From: Frankia gtarii
GTDB taxonomy: Bacteria > Actinomycetota > Actinomycetes > Frankiales > Frankiaceae
Length of the DNA stretch: 51,146 nt
Direction: 5' to 3'
Assembly: GCF_025403375.1 (NCBI RefSeq)
Contig: NZ_JAMPTM010000014.1
Coordinates: 1-51,146 of the forward strand
Made by a program: the position numbers and the translations under genes. The notes under the pieces were generated by a model. That model ran no database searches, was not told where the DNA came from, and was given only the letters and a program-made list of their open reading frames with translations. Positions 7,519 through 16,106 of this stretch are shown piece by piece (position 1 is the stretch's first letter; the number at the start of each line of letters is the position of its first letter).

Positions 7519-9455
7519 GCACGACCCGGCTGTTCACGTCGACCGGTAAAGAACTGTCCCTCGGCCTGACTCTTGGTAAGGGCGGCGAAGGTACCGTTCA
7601 TCAGATCAACGGAGACCCACACCATGTCGCGAAGGTGTACCACGCGATCCCCGACGGCGGCCGACAGGAGAAACTTCGGGTGATGGCCTCCCTCGGGGAT
7701 GCCGATATCCGGAAATTCGTCGCCTGGCCAGTGGAGACCCTACATGTGCAGCGGGGAGGTCCCGTTCGGGGTTTTGTCATGCCGATCGCGGGTGCTTACG
7801 TCCCCGTTCACCAGCTCTACAACCCCGGCCACCGCAAGCAGGAACAGCCCCAACTGTCGTGGAATCACCTGCTGGTCGCGGCGCGGAACACGGCGGATGC
7901 CTTCGCCGCGGTCCACCAGCGCGGACTGGTCGTGGGTGACGTCAACGAGAACTCGGTGATGGTCGCCCCAAGCAACGGGCATGTGATGCTGATCGACGCA
8001 GATTCATTTCAGGTAAACGCGCATGGCCGAGTCTTTCGCTGCCTGGTGGGAGTCCCGGATTTCACCCCACCCGAGCTGCACGCGGTTGGTGACTTCAACC
8101 GGATGATCCGAACCGCCAACCACGACAGCTTTGGTTTGGCAATCCTGATTTTCCAGCTGCTCCTTGGTGGACGTCACCCCTTCGCGGGCCGCCCGCTCCG
8201 TAACGATGTCGGTAACGACATGTCGGTCGATATCAGTCAGTTTCGGTTTGCCGATGCTTTGGACAACGGCAGGCGCGGACTGGTTCCACCACCGACAGCC
8301 GTTCCGGTCACCATCCTTCCTGACGTGATCCACGGCATGTTCACTCAGGCGTTCACCGAGCCCGGGAGCCAGCGCAGGCCGACTGCTCGGGAGTGGGTAT
8401 CGGCTCTCGACAGGCTGCGACCACAGACAGCCGTGTGCCACGTCAACGCACACCACGCCTACCTGGCGCACGTGGGGGCATGCCCCTGGTGTTCCCTCGA
8501 CAGTTCGGGAATCGTGCATTTCGTCAGGGCGCAGGTCGCCGCGAAGGTGCAGGCTGCGCGGGTCACCATCGCAACGTTGTGGGCACAGATATCCGCGGTC
8601 CCGCCCCCGGCGGAAATCGCCGCACCACCCGGCACCGGGATCAAGCCGGTCGCGCGGCCACTCCCGCCAACGGTGCGCTCAAAGGTAACGCCATTCGTTG
8701 TCTGGCCGATCGTCGTCGGCCTGGTTGTTGCGTCGATAGTAGTTGCCGGTGCGCTTGGACTTCTGGCGCTGGTTTTGCCCGTGTTGGTGGGCCGCTGGCT
8801 CAAGCGCTACGGTGAGCCCAGGCGTCAGGAGAGGGACGTGCGCCTGCTGGCCGGAAACCAGGCGCGAGATGCGTATGCAGCCGCGGTTCGCGAGGCAGAG
8901 GAAGCTGGCCCGGCAGGGTTTCGGATTCTCTATGATTCCCTTTCCAGGCTGTACTCTGAGTACACCGTGGAAATCCCGAGGCGGGAGGGGCAGACACTTG
9001 CGGAATTTGACCGCACCGTACGGGACCGTCAGCTGCGCCGCCACCTGGAACGGCAGTATGTCAGCAGCGCCTCGATCAGGGGCGTCGGCCCGAACCTCAA
9101 ACAGCGGCTTGTCGCGTACGGCGTCAACACCGCAGCCGATGTGAACCACTTCAGAGTAATAGAAATACCCGGCTTCGGGGACGTAAAAACCGGATCCCTG
9201 GTCGCTTGGCGTGATTCCTGTGAGCGTTCCTTTCGTTACAATCCCCAGGACCCTGCCATACTCAAGGAACGGGATCAGGCCCTCGAAGTTCACGAGAGGC
9301 GTCGCAGATCCATCGAGAACGATCTCCAGCACGGTCTCGCCGAACTCCAGCGCCGCAGCCGGCTCCGACCAGAGGCGCGTGCCGACCTTGAGCAGAAGCT
9401 GGCCGCCTCAGCCTGGCGACTCGCCCAAGCGAATGCCGACCTGGCGGTTCTCTGA
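7515..9455 (+). CDS. Atypical Ser/Thr protein kinase with zinc-binding, membrane and helix-hairpin-helix regions (YegI-like)
   Basis: The N-terminal kinase domain has a glycine loop GKGGEGTV (21-28), the ATP lysine in VAKVY (Lys40), a divergent catalytic loop GDVNENSV with Asp142 in place of the usual HRD, and DADS (161-164) replacing DFG. A Cys/His cluster (CHVNAHH...CPWC, about 308-327) suggests a zinc site. A long hydrophobic stretch (about 395-433) predicts membrane anchoring, followed by a coiled coil and two helix-hairpin-helix motifs (SIRGVGPNLKQRL, EIPGFGDVKTGSL). This architecture is the kinase of the TerY-P triad, and the HhH region hints at nucleic-acid contact. It is translationally coupled to the phosphatase through a GTGA overlap. 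Confidence 0.85.
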   Translation: MSTTRLFTSTGKELSLGLTLGKGGEGTVHQINGDPHHVAKVYHAIPDGGRQEKLRVMASLGDADIRKFVAWPVETLHVQRGGPVRGFVMPIAGAYVPVHQLYNPGHRKQEQPQLSWNHLLVAARNTADAFAAVHQRGLVVGDVNENSVMVAPSNGHVMLIDADSFQVNAHGRVFRCLVGVPDFTPPELHAVGDFNRMIRTANHDSFGLAILIFQLLLGGRHPFAGRPLRNDVGNDMSVDISQFRFADALDNGRRGLVPPPTAVPVTILPDVIHGMFTQAFTEPGSQRRPTAREWVSALDRLRPQTAVCHVNAHHAYLAHVGACPWCSLDSSGIVHFVRAQVAAKVQAARVTIATLWAQISAVPPPAEIAAPPGTGIKPVARPLPPTVRSKVTPFVVWPIVVGLVVASIVVAGALGLLALVLPVLVGRWLKRYGEPRRQERDVRLLAGNQARDAYAAAVREAEEAGPAGFRILYDSLSRLYSEYTVEIPRREGQTLAEFDRTVRDRQLRRHLERQYVSSASIRGVGPNLKQRLVAYGVNTAADVNHFRVIEIPGFGDVKTGSLVAWRDSCERSFRYNPQDPAILKERDQALEVHERRRRSIENDLQHGLAELQRRSRLRPEARADLEQKLAASAWRLAQANADLAVL

Positions 9456-9479
9456 CGAGGCTCAGCGCGGTGCTCCTGC

Positions 9480-9780
9480 GACAAAGATCGCAAGCTGCGG
9501 CAAGAACTCATGCGGATCGGGTGTGGGTGTTCGGAACGCGCAGCGGTGGGGCGGACGTCGGAGTCCCACAGCGGCCAGCCGCGTCGGGCGCGGCGGCGAC
9601 CTGGATGTTGCCGCCGTGGTTGTGGATCTTTCCGGACTGCCGCAGGTCTGCCCCCGGGGGTCGGGTCGGTAGGCGGACCCGGGCGGTCTCGATGACCGTG
9701 CCGTTGACGATCACATGGCCGTGGCCCGCGAGTTTCGCCGCGAGCGGAGCGTTTCGGATCTCACCGACTCCCGGCTGATC
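9480..9780 (-). pseudogene. IS5-type (DDE_Tnp_4) transposase fragment
   Basis: The minus strand encodes VIVNGTVIETARVRLPTRPP, then GADLRQSGKIHNHGGNIQV, the first DDE region of IS5-group transposases (Asp replaced by Asn in VNGT). After AAAPD a two-base insertion shifts the frame; the next frame continues GWPLWDSDVRP as expected, then decays. Both ends of the gene are missing. No inverted repeats were found. It fills the gap between the convergent kinase and toxin genes, which otherwise looks empty. Confidence 0.65.
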
Positions 9781-9873
9781 ACCGTCAGTGACCATCGCGC
9801 AGCGTCGCCAGCTGTTGCCGGAGAGGCTCACCGAGGGGGATCGGCTCGCAGGGCGTGGGCGTGACGGGCTCAG

Positions 9874-10134
9874 CTACTGGTAGTGGTAGCGGCAGGAGAT
9901 GATCGCGATCTGGCCGGGCTCGACCGCATAGACCAGGCGGTGTTCGTCATCGATCCGCCGCGAGCGCAGGCCGGCGAGGTTGTTGCGCAGCAGTTCGGGC
10001 TTGCCGATCCCCTGCCCCTCCGGATCGCGTTTGATGTCCGCGATCAGGGCGTTGATGCGCTTCAGCGTCTTGCGGTCCTGGCCCTGCCAGTACAGGTAGT
10101 CGTCCCAGGCATGGTCCGTCCAGGTCAGCTTCAC
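9874..10134 (-). CDS. yoeB: YoeB/Txe-family toxin (ribosome-dependent mRNA endonuclease)
   Basis: 86 residues, the usual YoeB length. The RelE-like fold shows DHAWDDYLYWQGQD, then RRIDDEHRLVYAV with the conserved Glu/Arg, and the C-terminal CRYHY carrying the His and Tyr that E. coli YoeB needs to cut mRNA in the ribosomal A site. The ATG overlaps the antitoxin stop by 4 bp, the standard antitoxin-first arrangement. It is a type II toxin-antitoxin module in an accessory region and may stabilise that region. Confidence 0.93.
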   Translation of the reverse strand: MKLTWTDHAWDDYLYWQGQDRKTLKRINALIADIKRDPEGQGIGKPELLRNNLAGLRSRRIDDEHRLVYAVEPGQIAIISCRYHYQ

Positions 10135-10388
10135 TCGTCAGGGCCCACCGGACGCTCGACCGCGCCGCCCGTACGCCACTGCTCCATGCTTTCCATCAGG
10201 CGCCGCGCGTTCGCGGGCGTGCGCAGCAGGTAGTTGGTCTCCACGATGGCGTCCCAGTCCTCCTTGCTCACCAGGACCGCGTTTCCCCGCTTCGAGACGA
10301 TCTCTACCGGTGTGTGATCGGTGTTGACCTGTTCGATCAGCGGAAACAGCGTCTTACGTGCCTCGCTGGCACTGATCGCCGCGACCAT
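10131..10388 (-). CDS. yefM: YefM/Phd-family antitoxin
   Basis: 85 residues beginning MVAAISASEARKTLFPLIEQ, the typical YefM N-terminus that binds DNA, then VSKRGNAVLVSKEDWDAI. The acidic/flexible C-terminal part (MESMEQWRTGG) is the segment that wraps the toxin. A strong GGGAGG lies about 7 bases ahead of the ATG. A palindrome sits 26 bp upstream and fits autorepression by the YefM-YoeB complex. Confidence 0.92.
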   Translation of the reverse strand: MVAAISASEARKTLFPLIEQVNTDHTPVEIVSKRGNAVLVSKEDWDAIVETNYLLRTPANARRLMESMEQWRTGGAVERPVGPDE

Positions 10389-10413
10389 CCTGCCACCTCC
10401 CGAGCACCTAGTC

Positions 10414-10429
10414 GTACCAGATACGGTAC
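10414..10429. promoter_or_regulatory. Putative yefM-yoeB operator palindrome
   Basis: GTACC-N6-GGTAC is a perfect inverted repeat with 5-bp arms, 26 bp upstream of the yefM start. YefM operators known from E. coli are also TGTACA-like palindromes overlapping the promoter. Inferred from position and symmetry only. Confidence 0.45.
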
Positions 10430-10513
10430 AACTTCGGGGGGCGTGTGTCAGCTGCTCGTCGAGCCGGCGGGCTGGTTGAGGCGCCGCGAGGCCGGGTGCG
10501 GTGACGGCACCTC

Positions 10514-10684
10514 ATGACCTGCGCTCGGCTGGTGATCCCGCGGAGGTGGCTGGTGGCGTGGCGAGATGACAACATCTTCGGGGGTGTCTGTCTGGTGCAG
10601 GCCAAGCGAATGAAGAACAGGGTCGATCTCGCAACGGTCCAGGCCATCGCAGGAGCCATGGGTGATCACAACGTCGCGACCACA
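10514..10684 (+). pseudogene. Mrr-like restriction endonuclease fragment
   Basis: The plus strand encodes IFGGVCLVQAKRMKNRVD, then LATVQAIAGAMGDHNVATT, the QxK catalytic strand and following helix of an Mrr_cat nuclease (compare the QCKHY motif of the gene ending at 5748). The upstream Asp motif is not recognisable, and the frame is cut exactly where the 198-bp repeat begins at 10685. The piece is a remnant truncated by the recombination that placed the repeat here. Confidence 0.55.
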
Positions 10685-10882
10685 GTCACCGCCCGCGCCT
10701 CCGCCGCCGGCTCTCTCCCGCCGGCCATCAGAGCTTCCCGCCTTCGCTCCCGACACCGGCAGGATCATCGTCGAGATCCCCACGGCGACGGCGACCCATC
10801 TGGATCGCCGTCCGAGCAGTCACAATCAGTTCAGATCGCTTACCGGACCATGAGGATGTCGAACGACCCTCACCCGGGGTAC
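10685..10882. repeat. 198-bp direct repeat, copy A (partner 13727-13924)
   Basis: This stretch aligns without gaps to 13727-13924 with roughly 87% identity by hand count. The block 10781-10862 is nearly identical. On the minus strand it holds the upstream region and first codons (MAGGREPAAEARAVTV) of a DUF2637-type gene that is better preserved at copy B. It ends in CACCCGGGGTACA, which also occurs at the tRNA 3' end (3328-3340). Confidence 0.85.
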
Positions 10883-10916
10883 ATATCCCACCCCCGTGTT
10901 ATTGATCAGCAAATGC

Positions 10917-13250
10917 TCAGGCGCGGAGGATGGGCGGTGGCGCGGCCGTGGCGACGCCGGCGGCGATCAGTTCGTCGATCGTTTCGCGGGCGATCCCGAC
11001 TTCGGTGAGCACCTCGATCGTGTGCTCGCCCAGTACCGGCGGGGCCAGATGCAGCTGGGTCGTCAGGTCACCCAGGTCCCACAGTGCGCCCGGCTGCTCG
11101 AAGCCGCCCCAGTCGTGGTGGCGGTAGCGGGCGATCAGGCCTGCGGCGTCGTTGTCGGCCGAGTCGAAGAACGCGTCGCGCTGGTCGAGCCGGACCTCCT
11201 CTGCCGCCACACCCGCCCCGGCGAGCAGATCGAGCACCTCACCGGCCGGGCGGGCGGCGGCCGCCGCCGCGAGCTCCGCCGCGCTCCCGCAACCGAGCGC
11301 CTGGCAGGCCGCCGCGACGTCGCTGTCACCGGTCGCGGCCATCGCGACCCATCCCTCTGCGCAGGCCAGCAGGCGCCGTCCCGGTGTCGTGGTCAGCTGC
11401 GCCTGGTCGAGCATCGGCACCGGGGCGAGGGTGCCGTCTGGTCGCAGGTAGGTCTCGCTCGTGGTGAGCACCCCGGCACCCAGCAGGGACGCGGCGACCG
11501 AACTCGCCCGACCGGTCCGGTCGCGGGCGAAGACCGCCCACAACGTCGCGGCCGCGGACGACAGCGCGCACTGGTGGTCCATGAACCCGAAGCGGTGCCA
11601 CATCGGCGGGTTGTCCTCGCCGCCGCCCATCCGCTCCCATCCCAGCGACGACTGGAACAGCTGGTCGTAGCCGGGCCAGTTGGCGCGTGCGCCGTCCGGG
11701 CCGTACGAGCTCGTGTGACAGAACACCACGTCCGGATTCACCGCACGGACGGCCTGCTCGTCCAGGCCGAGCCGGCGGGCGGCCGGGAGGCGCAGGTTGT
11801 GGTGCACGACGTCGGCCCAGCGCAGCAGGGCTTCGACGGCCGGCCGGGCGGCCTCGGACTTGAGGTCGAGGGCCACGGCGCGCTTGCCGCGCTGGCAGCC
11901 GACAAACGGCCAGTCGCCCCAGCGGCCAGGTTCGCCGGCCACCGGTTCGACCTTCACGACGTCGGCGCCCAGATCGGCGAACAGCATCGGCGCGAACGGC
12001 CCGGCCAGGAACGCGCCGAAGTCCAGCACCCGTAAGCCCTGGAGCGGGAAATGCAGCGACTCAACCGGCCCGCCCGCGTCGGAGTCTGCGTCGGAGTCTG
12101 CGTCGGCGCGGCCGCGGTCGGTGGCCGTGCTGCGGGGCGTCCAGTGCCTGGCGGCCACGTCCTGGTGCTCACCGAGGCGGGGGGCCGGATGGCGGACGGA
12201 GGCAGGCGGGTCCAGCGTGACCGGATGGCCGGGCACGGTGATGCGGCCGGCCTCGGGGTCGTCGAGCTGCGTGACGTACCGGTTGGCCTTCGCCTGCTCG
12301 TCGTCGAGGACCGCGCCGAGCGGCAGCACGGGCTGGGCCGGCCGGTCGTTGGACCACAGCTCGGCCAGCCACTCGGCCGCGGGCCGGCGGCGGAACGCCT
12401 CGACGTTGGCTCCCCAGTTCGGGAACGCTCTGGCCATGATCCCCGGGTCGTGGCGCCGGTTGGCCTCGGCGACCGCGTCGGCACCCATCTCGTCGAACAC
12501 CCGCTTCGTCAACGGCAGGTCGTCGGGGGACGGCGGCATGACGTGGATCCATTCGCCGTCGGCGCACTCGAACAGTGGTGTCACCGCCTCGTCCTTGGGC
12601 ATGCCCGCCGCGAGCAGGGCCGACGGCGCCTCGGCCCGGTGCCAGTGCATCATCATCGGAACGAGCGCGCCTTGGACGAGGCTGGTGTGCACCGGACCGC
12701 CCCGGCCGGTCCGCCCCCGTGCCACCAGCCGGGCCGCGATCCCGGTCGCGCACAGCCACATCGCCCCCCAGCTGCCGAGCGGGAACCGGACGTGGACCGG
12801 CCCCGGCCGGTGCCCCTGCTGCTCGTCGAGGAGGCCCAGTCGCGCCAGCGCCAGCAGGTCGTCAACCGGACGGTCCGCGTCGACGTGGTTGGTCGGCCAC
12901 GCGAGCACCGACGAGACGACCAGCGCGGGGTAGCGGCTGCCGACAGCGGCGTCGTCGAGGCCGAGCCGGGCCGCCGTCGTGGGACCGTACGAGTGGACGA
13001 GCACGTCGGCGCCACGCAGCAGCTCGTCGAGCCGTAATCGCCCCTCGGGGGAGTCGACGTCCAGCACCAGCGACTGCTTGGAACGGGCCCAGGTACGGAA
13101 GCCGGGCAGGGCCCGGTCGGGGTGGCCGCCGGGCGGCTCGACCAGGACGACGTCCGCGCCCGCCTCGGCCATCAGCATCGTCACCGTCGGCCCGGCGACA
13201 CCGGTCGACAGGTCGACGACCCGGATTCCGTTGAGCAGTGGTTCGGGCAT
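10917..13250 (-). CDS. Tandem-domain CaiB/BaiF (family III) CoA-transferase
   Basis: About 778 residues, twice the usual CaiB length. Two complete family III CoA-transferase domains are fused: the first starts LLNGIRVVDLSTGVAGPTVTM with GADVVLVEPPGG, the second LQGLRVLDFGAFLAGPFAPM with GADVVKVEP. They are joined by an acidic linker DADSDADSDAG encoded by a short tandem repeat (about 12073-12108). Such fusions occur in actinobacteria and act on acyl-CoA/acid pairs; the substrate is unknown. The ATG at 13250 with GGGAG seven bases ahead is preferred over the upstream GTG at 13298. The gene lies exactly between the two 198-bp repeats and has no AACAA-type palindrome. Confidence 0.88.
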   Translation of the reverse strand: MPEPLLNGIRVVDLSTGVAGPTVTMLMAEAGADVVLVEPPGGHPDRALPGFRTWARSKQSLVLDVDSPEGRLRLDELLRGADVLVHSYGPTTAARLGLDDAAVGSRYPALVVSSVLAWPTNHVDADRPVDDLLALARLGLLDEQQGHRPGPVHVRFPLGSWGAMWLCATGIAARLVARGRTGRGGPVHTSLVQGALVPMMMHWHRAEAPSALLAAGMPKDEAVTPLFECADGEWIHVMPPSPDDLPLTKRVFDEMGADAVAEANRRHDPGIMARAFPNWGANVEAFRRRPAAEWLAELWSNDRPAQPVLPLGAVLDDEQAKANRYVTQLDDPEAGRITVPGHPVTLDPPASVRHPAPRLGEHQDVAARHWTPRSTATDRGRADADSDADSDAGGPVESLHFPLQGLRVLDFGAFLAGPFAPMLFADLGADVVKVEPVAGEPGRWGDWPFVGCQRGKRAVALDLKSEAARPAVEALLRWADVVHHNLRLPAARRLGLDEQAVRAVNPDVVFCHTSSYGPDGARANWPGYDQLFQSSLGWERMGGGEDNPPMWHRFGFMDHQCALSSAAATLWAVFARDRTGRASSVAASLLGAGVLTTSETYLRPDGTLAPVPMLDQAQLTTTPGRRLLACAEGWVAMAATGDSDVAAACQALGCGSAAELAAAAAARPAGEVLDLLAGAGVAAEEVRLDQRDAFFDSADNDAAGLIARYRHHDWGGFEQPGALWDLGDLTTQLHLAPPVLGEHTIEVLTEVGIARETIDELIAAGVATAAPPPILRA

Positions 13251-13352
13251 GCGGGCTCCCCTTTTTCTCGGGCTCTTCTCGGACGCGGGTGTCGTCACAG
13301 CCGGCTGGTCAGATAGTCGAGCGCGTAGGGCTGGCGTGCCCCTTGCGGTGCA

Positions 13353-13770
13353 TCAGAGAGTGTCATGAGCCCCGCACCACGCGCCAAGATCAACCTTTGA
13401 GCACTCCAGAGCATCCTCACCGATCTCCCGGCCCGGCGCTTGGGCCCCTCGGGTGCGCCCGGTGACCTGCGAGGTGTTCACTCGTCTCAGATGCCGTTCT
13501 CTCCCGTGGGCATCGGCACGCAGCTGAACGACTAGGTTCCGGGCCCTCTTCGACCCGACCCGCAGCCGCTTCCGTAGCTCGTTCGAGGAGATCGGCCGCC
13601 GGAGCGACCAACGGCGCCACGTACACGGGCACGCCAAGCCGCAGCGCAAGCAGCCACACATTGTTGAACGCGAAAAGGAAACTCAAAGCGACAACCACCA
13701 CGATGATCGCCGTGACCAGCCGGACGGTCACCGCCCGCGCCTCCACCGGCCCTCCCCCGCCGGCGGCCAT
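13353..13770 (-). pseudogene. Broken DUF2637-type membrane protein of an integrative element
   Basis: The N-terminal frame (from 13770) reads VTVRLVTAIIVVVVALSFLF, then AFNNVWLLALRLGVPVYVAP, the first helices of DUF2637 proteins, which accompany replication/transfer genes of actinobacterial integrative elements. After VAPAADL the matching C-terminal part continues in another frame (SSNELRKRLRVGSKRARNLV), so the middle is deleted and the frame shifted near 13600. Its 5' part and upstream DNA are the 198-bp repeat. Family assignment is from memory of these short membrane proteins. Confidence 0.5.
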
Positions 13771-13924
13771 CAGAGCGTCCCGCCTTCACCATCGACACCA
13801 GCAGGACCACCATCGAGATCCCCACCGCGACGGCGACCCATCTGGATCGCCGCCCGAGCAGTCACAATCAGTTCAGATCGCTTACCGGACCATGAGGATG
13901 CTGACCGAGCCTCACCCGGGGTAC
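13727..13924. repeat. 198-bp direct repeat, copy B (partner 10685-10882)
   Basis: Same length and orientation as copy A, about 3.04 kb away. Here the repeat continues into the DUF2637-type pseudogene on the minus strand. It ends in CACCCGGGGTAC at 13913-13924, 30 bp before the stop of the following ligase gene. Differences from copy A cluster in the first 100 bp. Confidence 0.85.
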
Positions 13925-13953
13925 CTGCTCCAGCTCGATCGCACGATCACCGG

Positions 13954-15765
13954 TCAGCAGACGGCGGCCTGTCTCGTGCTCAGGCCGGCGTGATGCGGCT
14001 CGGCGGAAACGCCGAGCACGCGCATCGCTCGTTCCGCGAGCAGGAACTTCCGAGGTCGACCACTGGCCGTGGTGGGTATCTCCGCCGGTGAGATCGGCAG
14101 GACATGGCGGGGTACCTTGAACCGGGCGAGCCGTTGCGCGCAGTACGCGACGAGTTCGGCCGCCAGAGCGCCGGGGCCGGCGCCGTCGATGCTGTCGATA
14201 TGATCGGCGAAGACCACCCAGGCCACACCGACCTCCCCCATCCGCTCATCCGGCAGCGACACCACGTGGGCCTGCGCGACGGCTGGATGGGTCGTCAGGA
14301 CGGCCTCGATCTCCCGGGGCATCACCTGTTCGCCGCCGCAGCGGTAACAGTCCTTCTTCCGTCCGGCCAGCACCAGGTACCCGTACTCGTCCACGGTGCC
14401 CAGATCGCCGGTGCGCAGCCAGCCGGCCGCGTCGAACGCCGTCGCGGTCTCGGCGGGCTTCCGATAGTAACCCTTGGTGACCGCAGGGCCACGAGTCAGG
14501 AGCTCGCCGACGGTGCCCGGTGGCACGGGGCGACCCGTGTGCGGATCCACCACCTTCCAGACCGCCAGCCGGCCGCCGATCGCCGGATCCCCGGCCGCCC
14601 CGGCGTCCTTCAGCCGGCCGTTGGTAGTCGGTAATCGATCGAACGGGCCTTCCGGTAAGGTGCAGGCCTGCGAGGCTGTCGTCTCGGTCATCCCATAGCC
14701 GGTCACCAGCTCGATCCGCCCGAAGGTGGCGATGATCTCCCGCCAGATGCGCTCCGGAGCCTGTCCCCCGGAGGAGAACATCGCTGTCAGCGAGGACAGG
14801 TCGTGGCGGTGCTCGCGGGCGGCCGCCAGCACGTCCAGGGTCATGGTCGGTACGAATAGCACGTCGTTGGGCCGATGACGTTCGATGGCGGCCAACGTCG
14901 CGATCGGATCGAAGGCGCGCTGGATGACGACGCTGCCGCCGACAAAGGGGACGGTCAGCAGACCCTCCACAAATGCATAGACGTGATACAGCGGCAGGGA
15001 GAAAAGGATCGACCGACCATCCTCGTACGCCCTCGTGTAGGCGCTGCCATATGCCGTTCGTACCAGCATGTCGTGGGTGTGCATGACGCCCTTGGGATCG
15101 CCGGTCGTACCCGAGGTGTAGAAGATCGCGGCGAGCGACTGCGGTGCGGCGCCGGACTGCGGTGCGGCGCCGTCGGGCGTGACATCTTGCGCGACGCTCC
15201 CGTGTCGCTCGAGGTCGGCCAGGGTGGTGACCGCCGCACCCGATCTGCCGGCGGGCAACGGACCGCCGTCGGTGGGAAGGACCACCACCCGTTTCAGCGA
15301 CGGAAGTCGCGATCCCCCGCCCAACCGCTCCCAGCCGGGCGCGATCTCGTCCAGAGCCGCCAGGTAGTCGTAACCGCGGGAACGGTCCATCGTGACGAGC
15401 ATCGTCACGTCCGCCTGACGCAGCACGTAGGCAAGCTCGTCCCGGCGGTTGAAGATGTTGACGGGGACCACGACCGCTCCCGCACGGGCGATCGCGAACG
15501 TGAGCAACACGAACTCGGGGTGGTTTCCGAGTACCAGGGCGACGTGGTTACCGGCCCGTACCCCGGCCGCCCGCAGACCACGGGCGAGCCGCTCCGAGCG
15601 CGCCTGAATCTCCGCATATGTGAATGTTTCACGCTCGGTGATGACGAAGGTGCGGCGTGGATAAAGTTGAGCAGCTTTGTCCAGTAATCCAGCCATTGTT
15701 GCGGGCTTCCACGGAGCGTGCTGTCTTTCCAACTCTTCGCGGCGGCGCGCAGCCGGTTCCGGCAT
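13954..15765 (-). CDS. Acyl-CoA synthetase (AMP-dependent, long-chain fatty-acid-CoA ligase type)
   Basis: About 603 residues of the ANL superfamily. Motifs: P-loop YTSGTTGDPKGVMHTH, GYGMTETT (A5), GWLRTGDLG (A7 Asp), GRKKDCYRCGGEQVMPREIE hinge and the C-terminal catalytic Lys in ASGRPRKFLL. It activates a carboxylic acid with ATP and CoA; chain length is not readable. ATG at 15765 is preceded by GGGAGGG at good spacing, better than the upstream start at 15810. Nothing recognisable lies in the 341 bp before it (15766-16106), and I found no AACAA-type palindrome, so it may sit outside the local regulon. Confidence 0.9.
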   Translation of the reverse strand: MPEPAARRREELERQHAPWKPATMAGLLDKAAQLYPRRTFVITERETFTYAEIQARSERLARGLRAAGVRAGNHVALVLGNHPEFVLLTFAIARAGAVVVPVNIFNRRDELAYVLRQADVTMLVTMDRSRGYDYLAALDEIAPGWERLGGGSRLPSLKRVVVLPTDGGPLPAGRSGAAVTTLADLERHGSVAQDVTPDGAAPQSGAAPQSLAAIFYTSGTTGDPKGVMHTHDMLVRTAYGSAYTRAYEDGRSILFSLPLYHVYAFVEGLLTVPFVGGSVVIQRAFDPIATLAAIERHRPNDVLFVPTMTLDVLAAAREHRHDLSSLTAMFSSGGQAPERIWREIIATFGRIELVTGYGMTETTASQACTLPEGPFDRLPTTNGRLKDAGAAGDPAIGGRLAVWKVVDPHTGRPVPPGTVGELLTRGPAVTKGYYRKPAETATAFDAAGWLRTGDLGTVDEYGYLVLAGRKKDCYRCGGEQVMPREIEAVLTTHPAVAQAHVVSLPDERMGEVGVAWVVFADHIDSIDGAGPGALAAELVAYCAQRLARFKVPRHVLPISPAEIPTTASGRPRKFLLAERAMRVLGVSAEPHHAGLSTRQAAVC

Positions 15766-16106
15766 CTGTCCCTCCCGATGTACGTGCCCGAGGCATGGTC
15801 GACATCGCATCCGCAGACGACGAGACCGGCGACGGTCGGGGCGGAGGCACGCAGTCCACCGCTGTGCGTCACAGCCTCACAGACGGCCAGACAGGTTTCC
15901 CACCGCCAAGGCCGGCCCGGTGGCCTCGGAATTCTCCCGAGGATGCCACAGGCACGATCGGTGGGCAGGGTCTTCTCGTTCCAAACCGGCGATCTCGTGG
16001 CATCTGGCGTCCGTCTTGCCGGCACTTCATCCGGCCGTCCCGGACCGCACCACCAGCCATCCATCGCCTCGGCGCAACCGTCACCAACCTCCGCGCCGAC
16101 GCCGGA

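Noticed and set aside
12073-12108. 12-bp tandem repeat as a mobile or regulatory element
   Set aside because: It lies in frame between the two CoA-transferase domains and encodes the flexible Asp-Ala-Asp-Ser linker.
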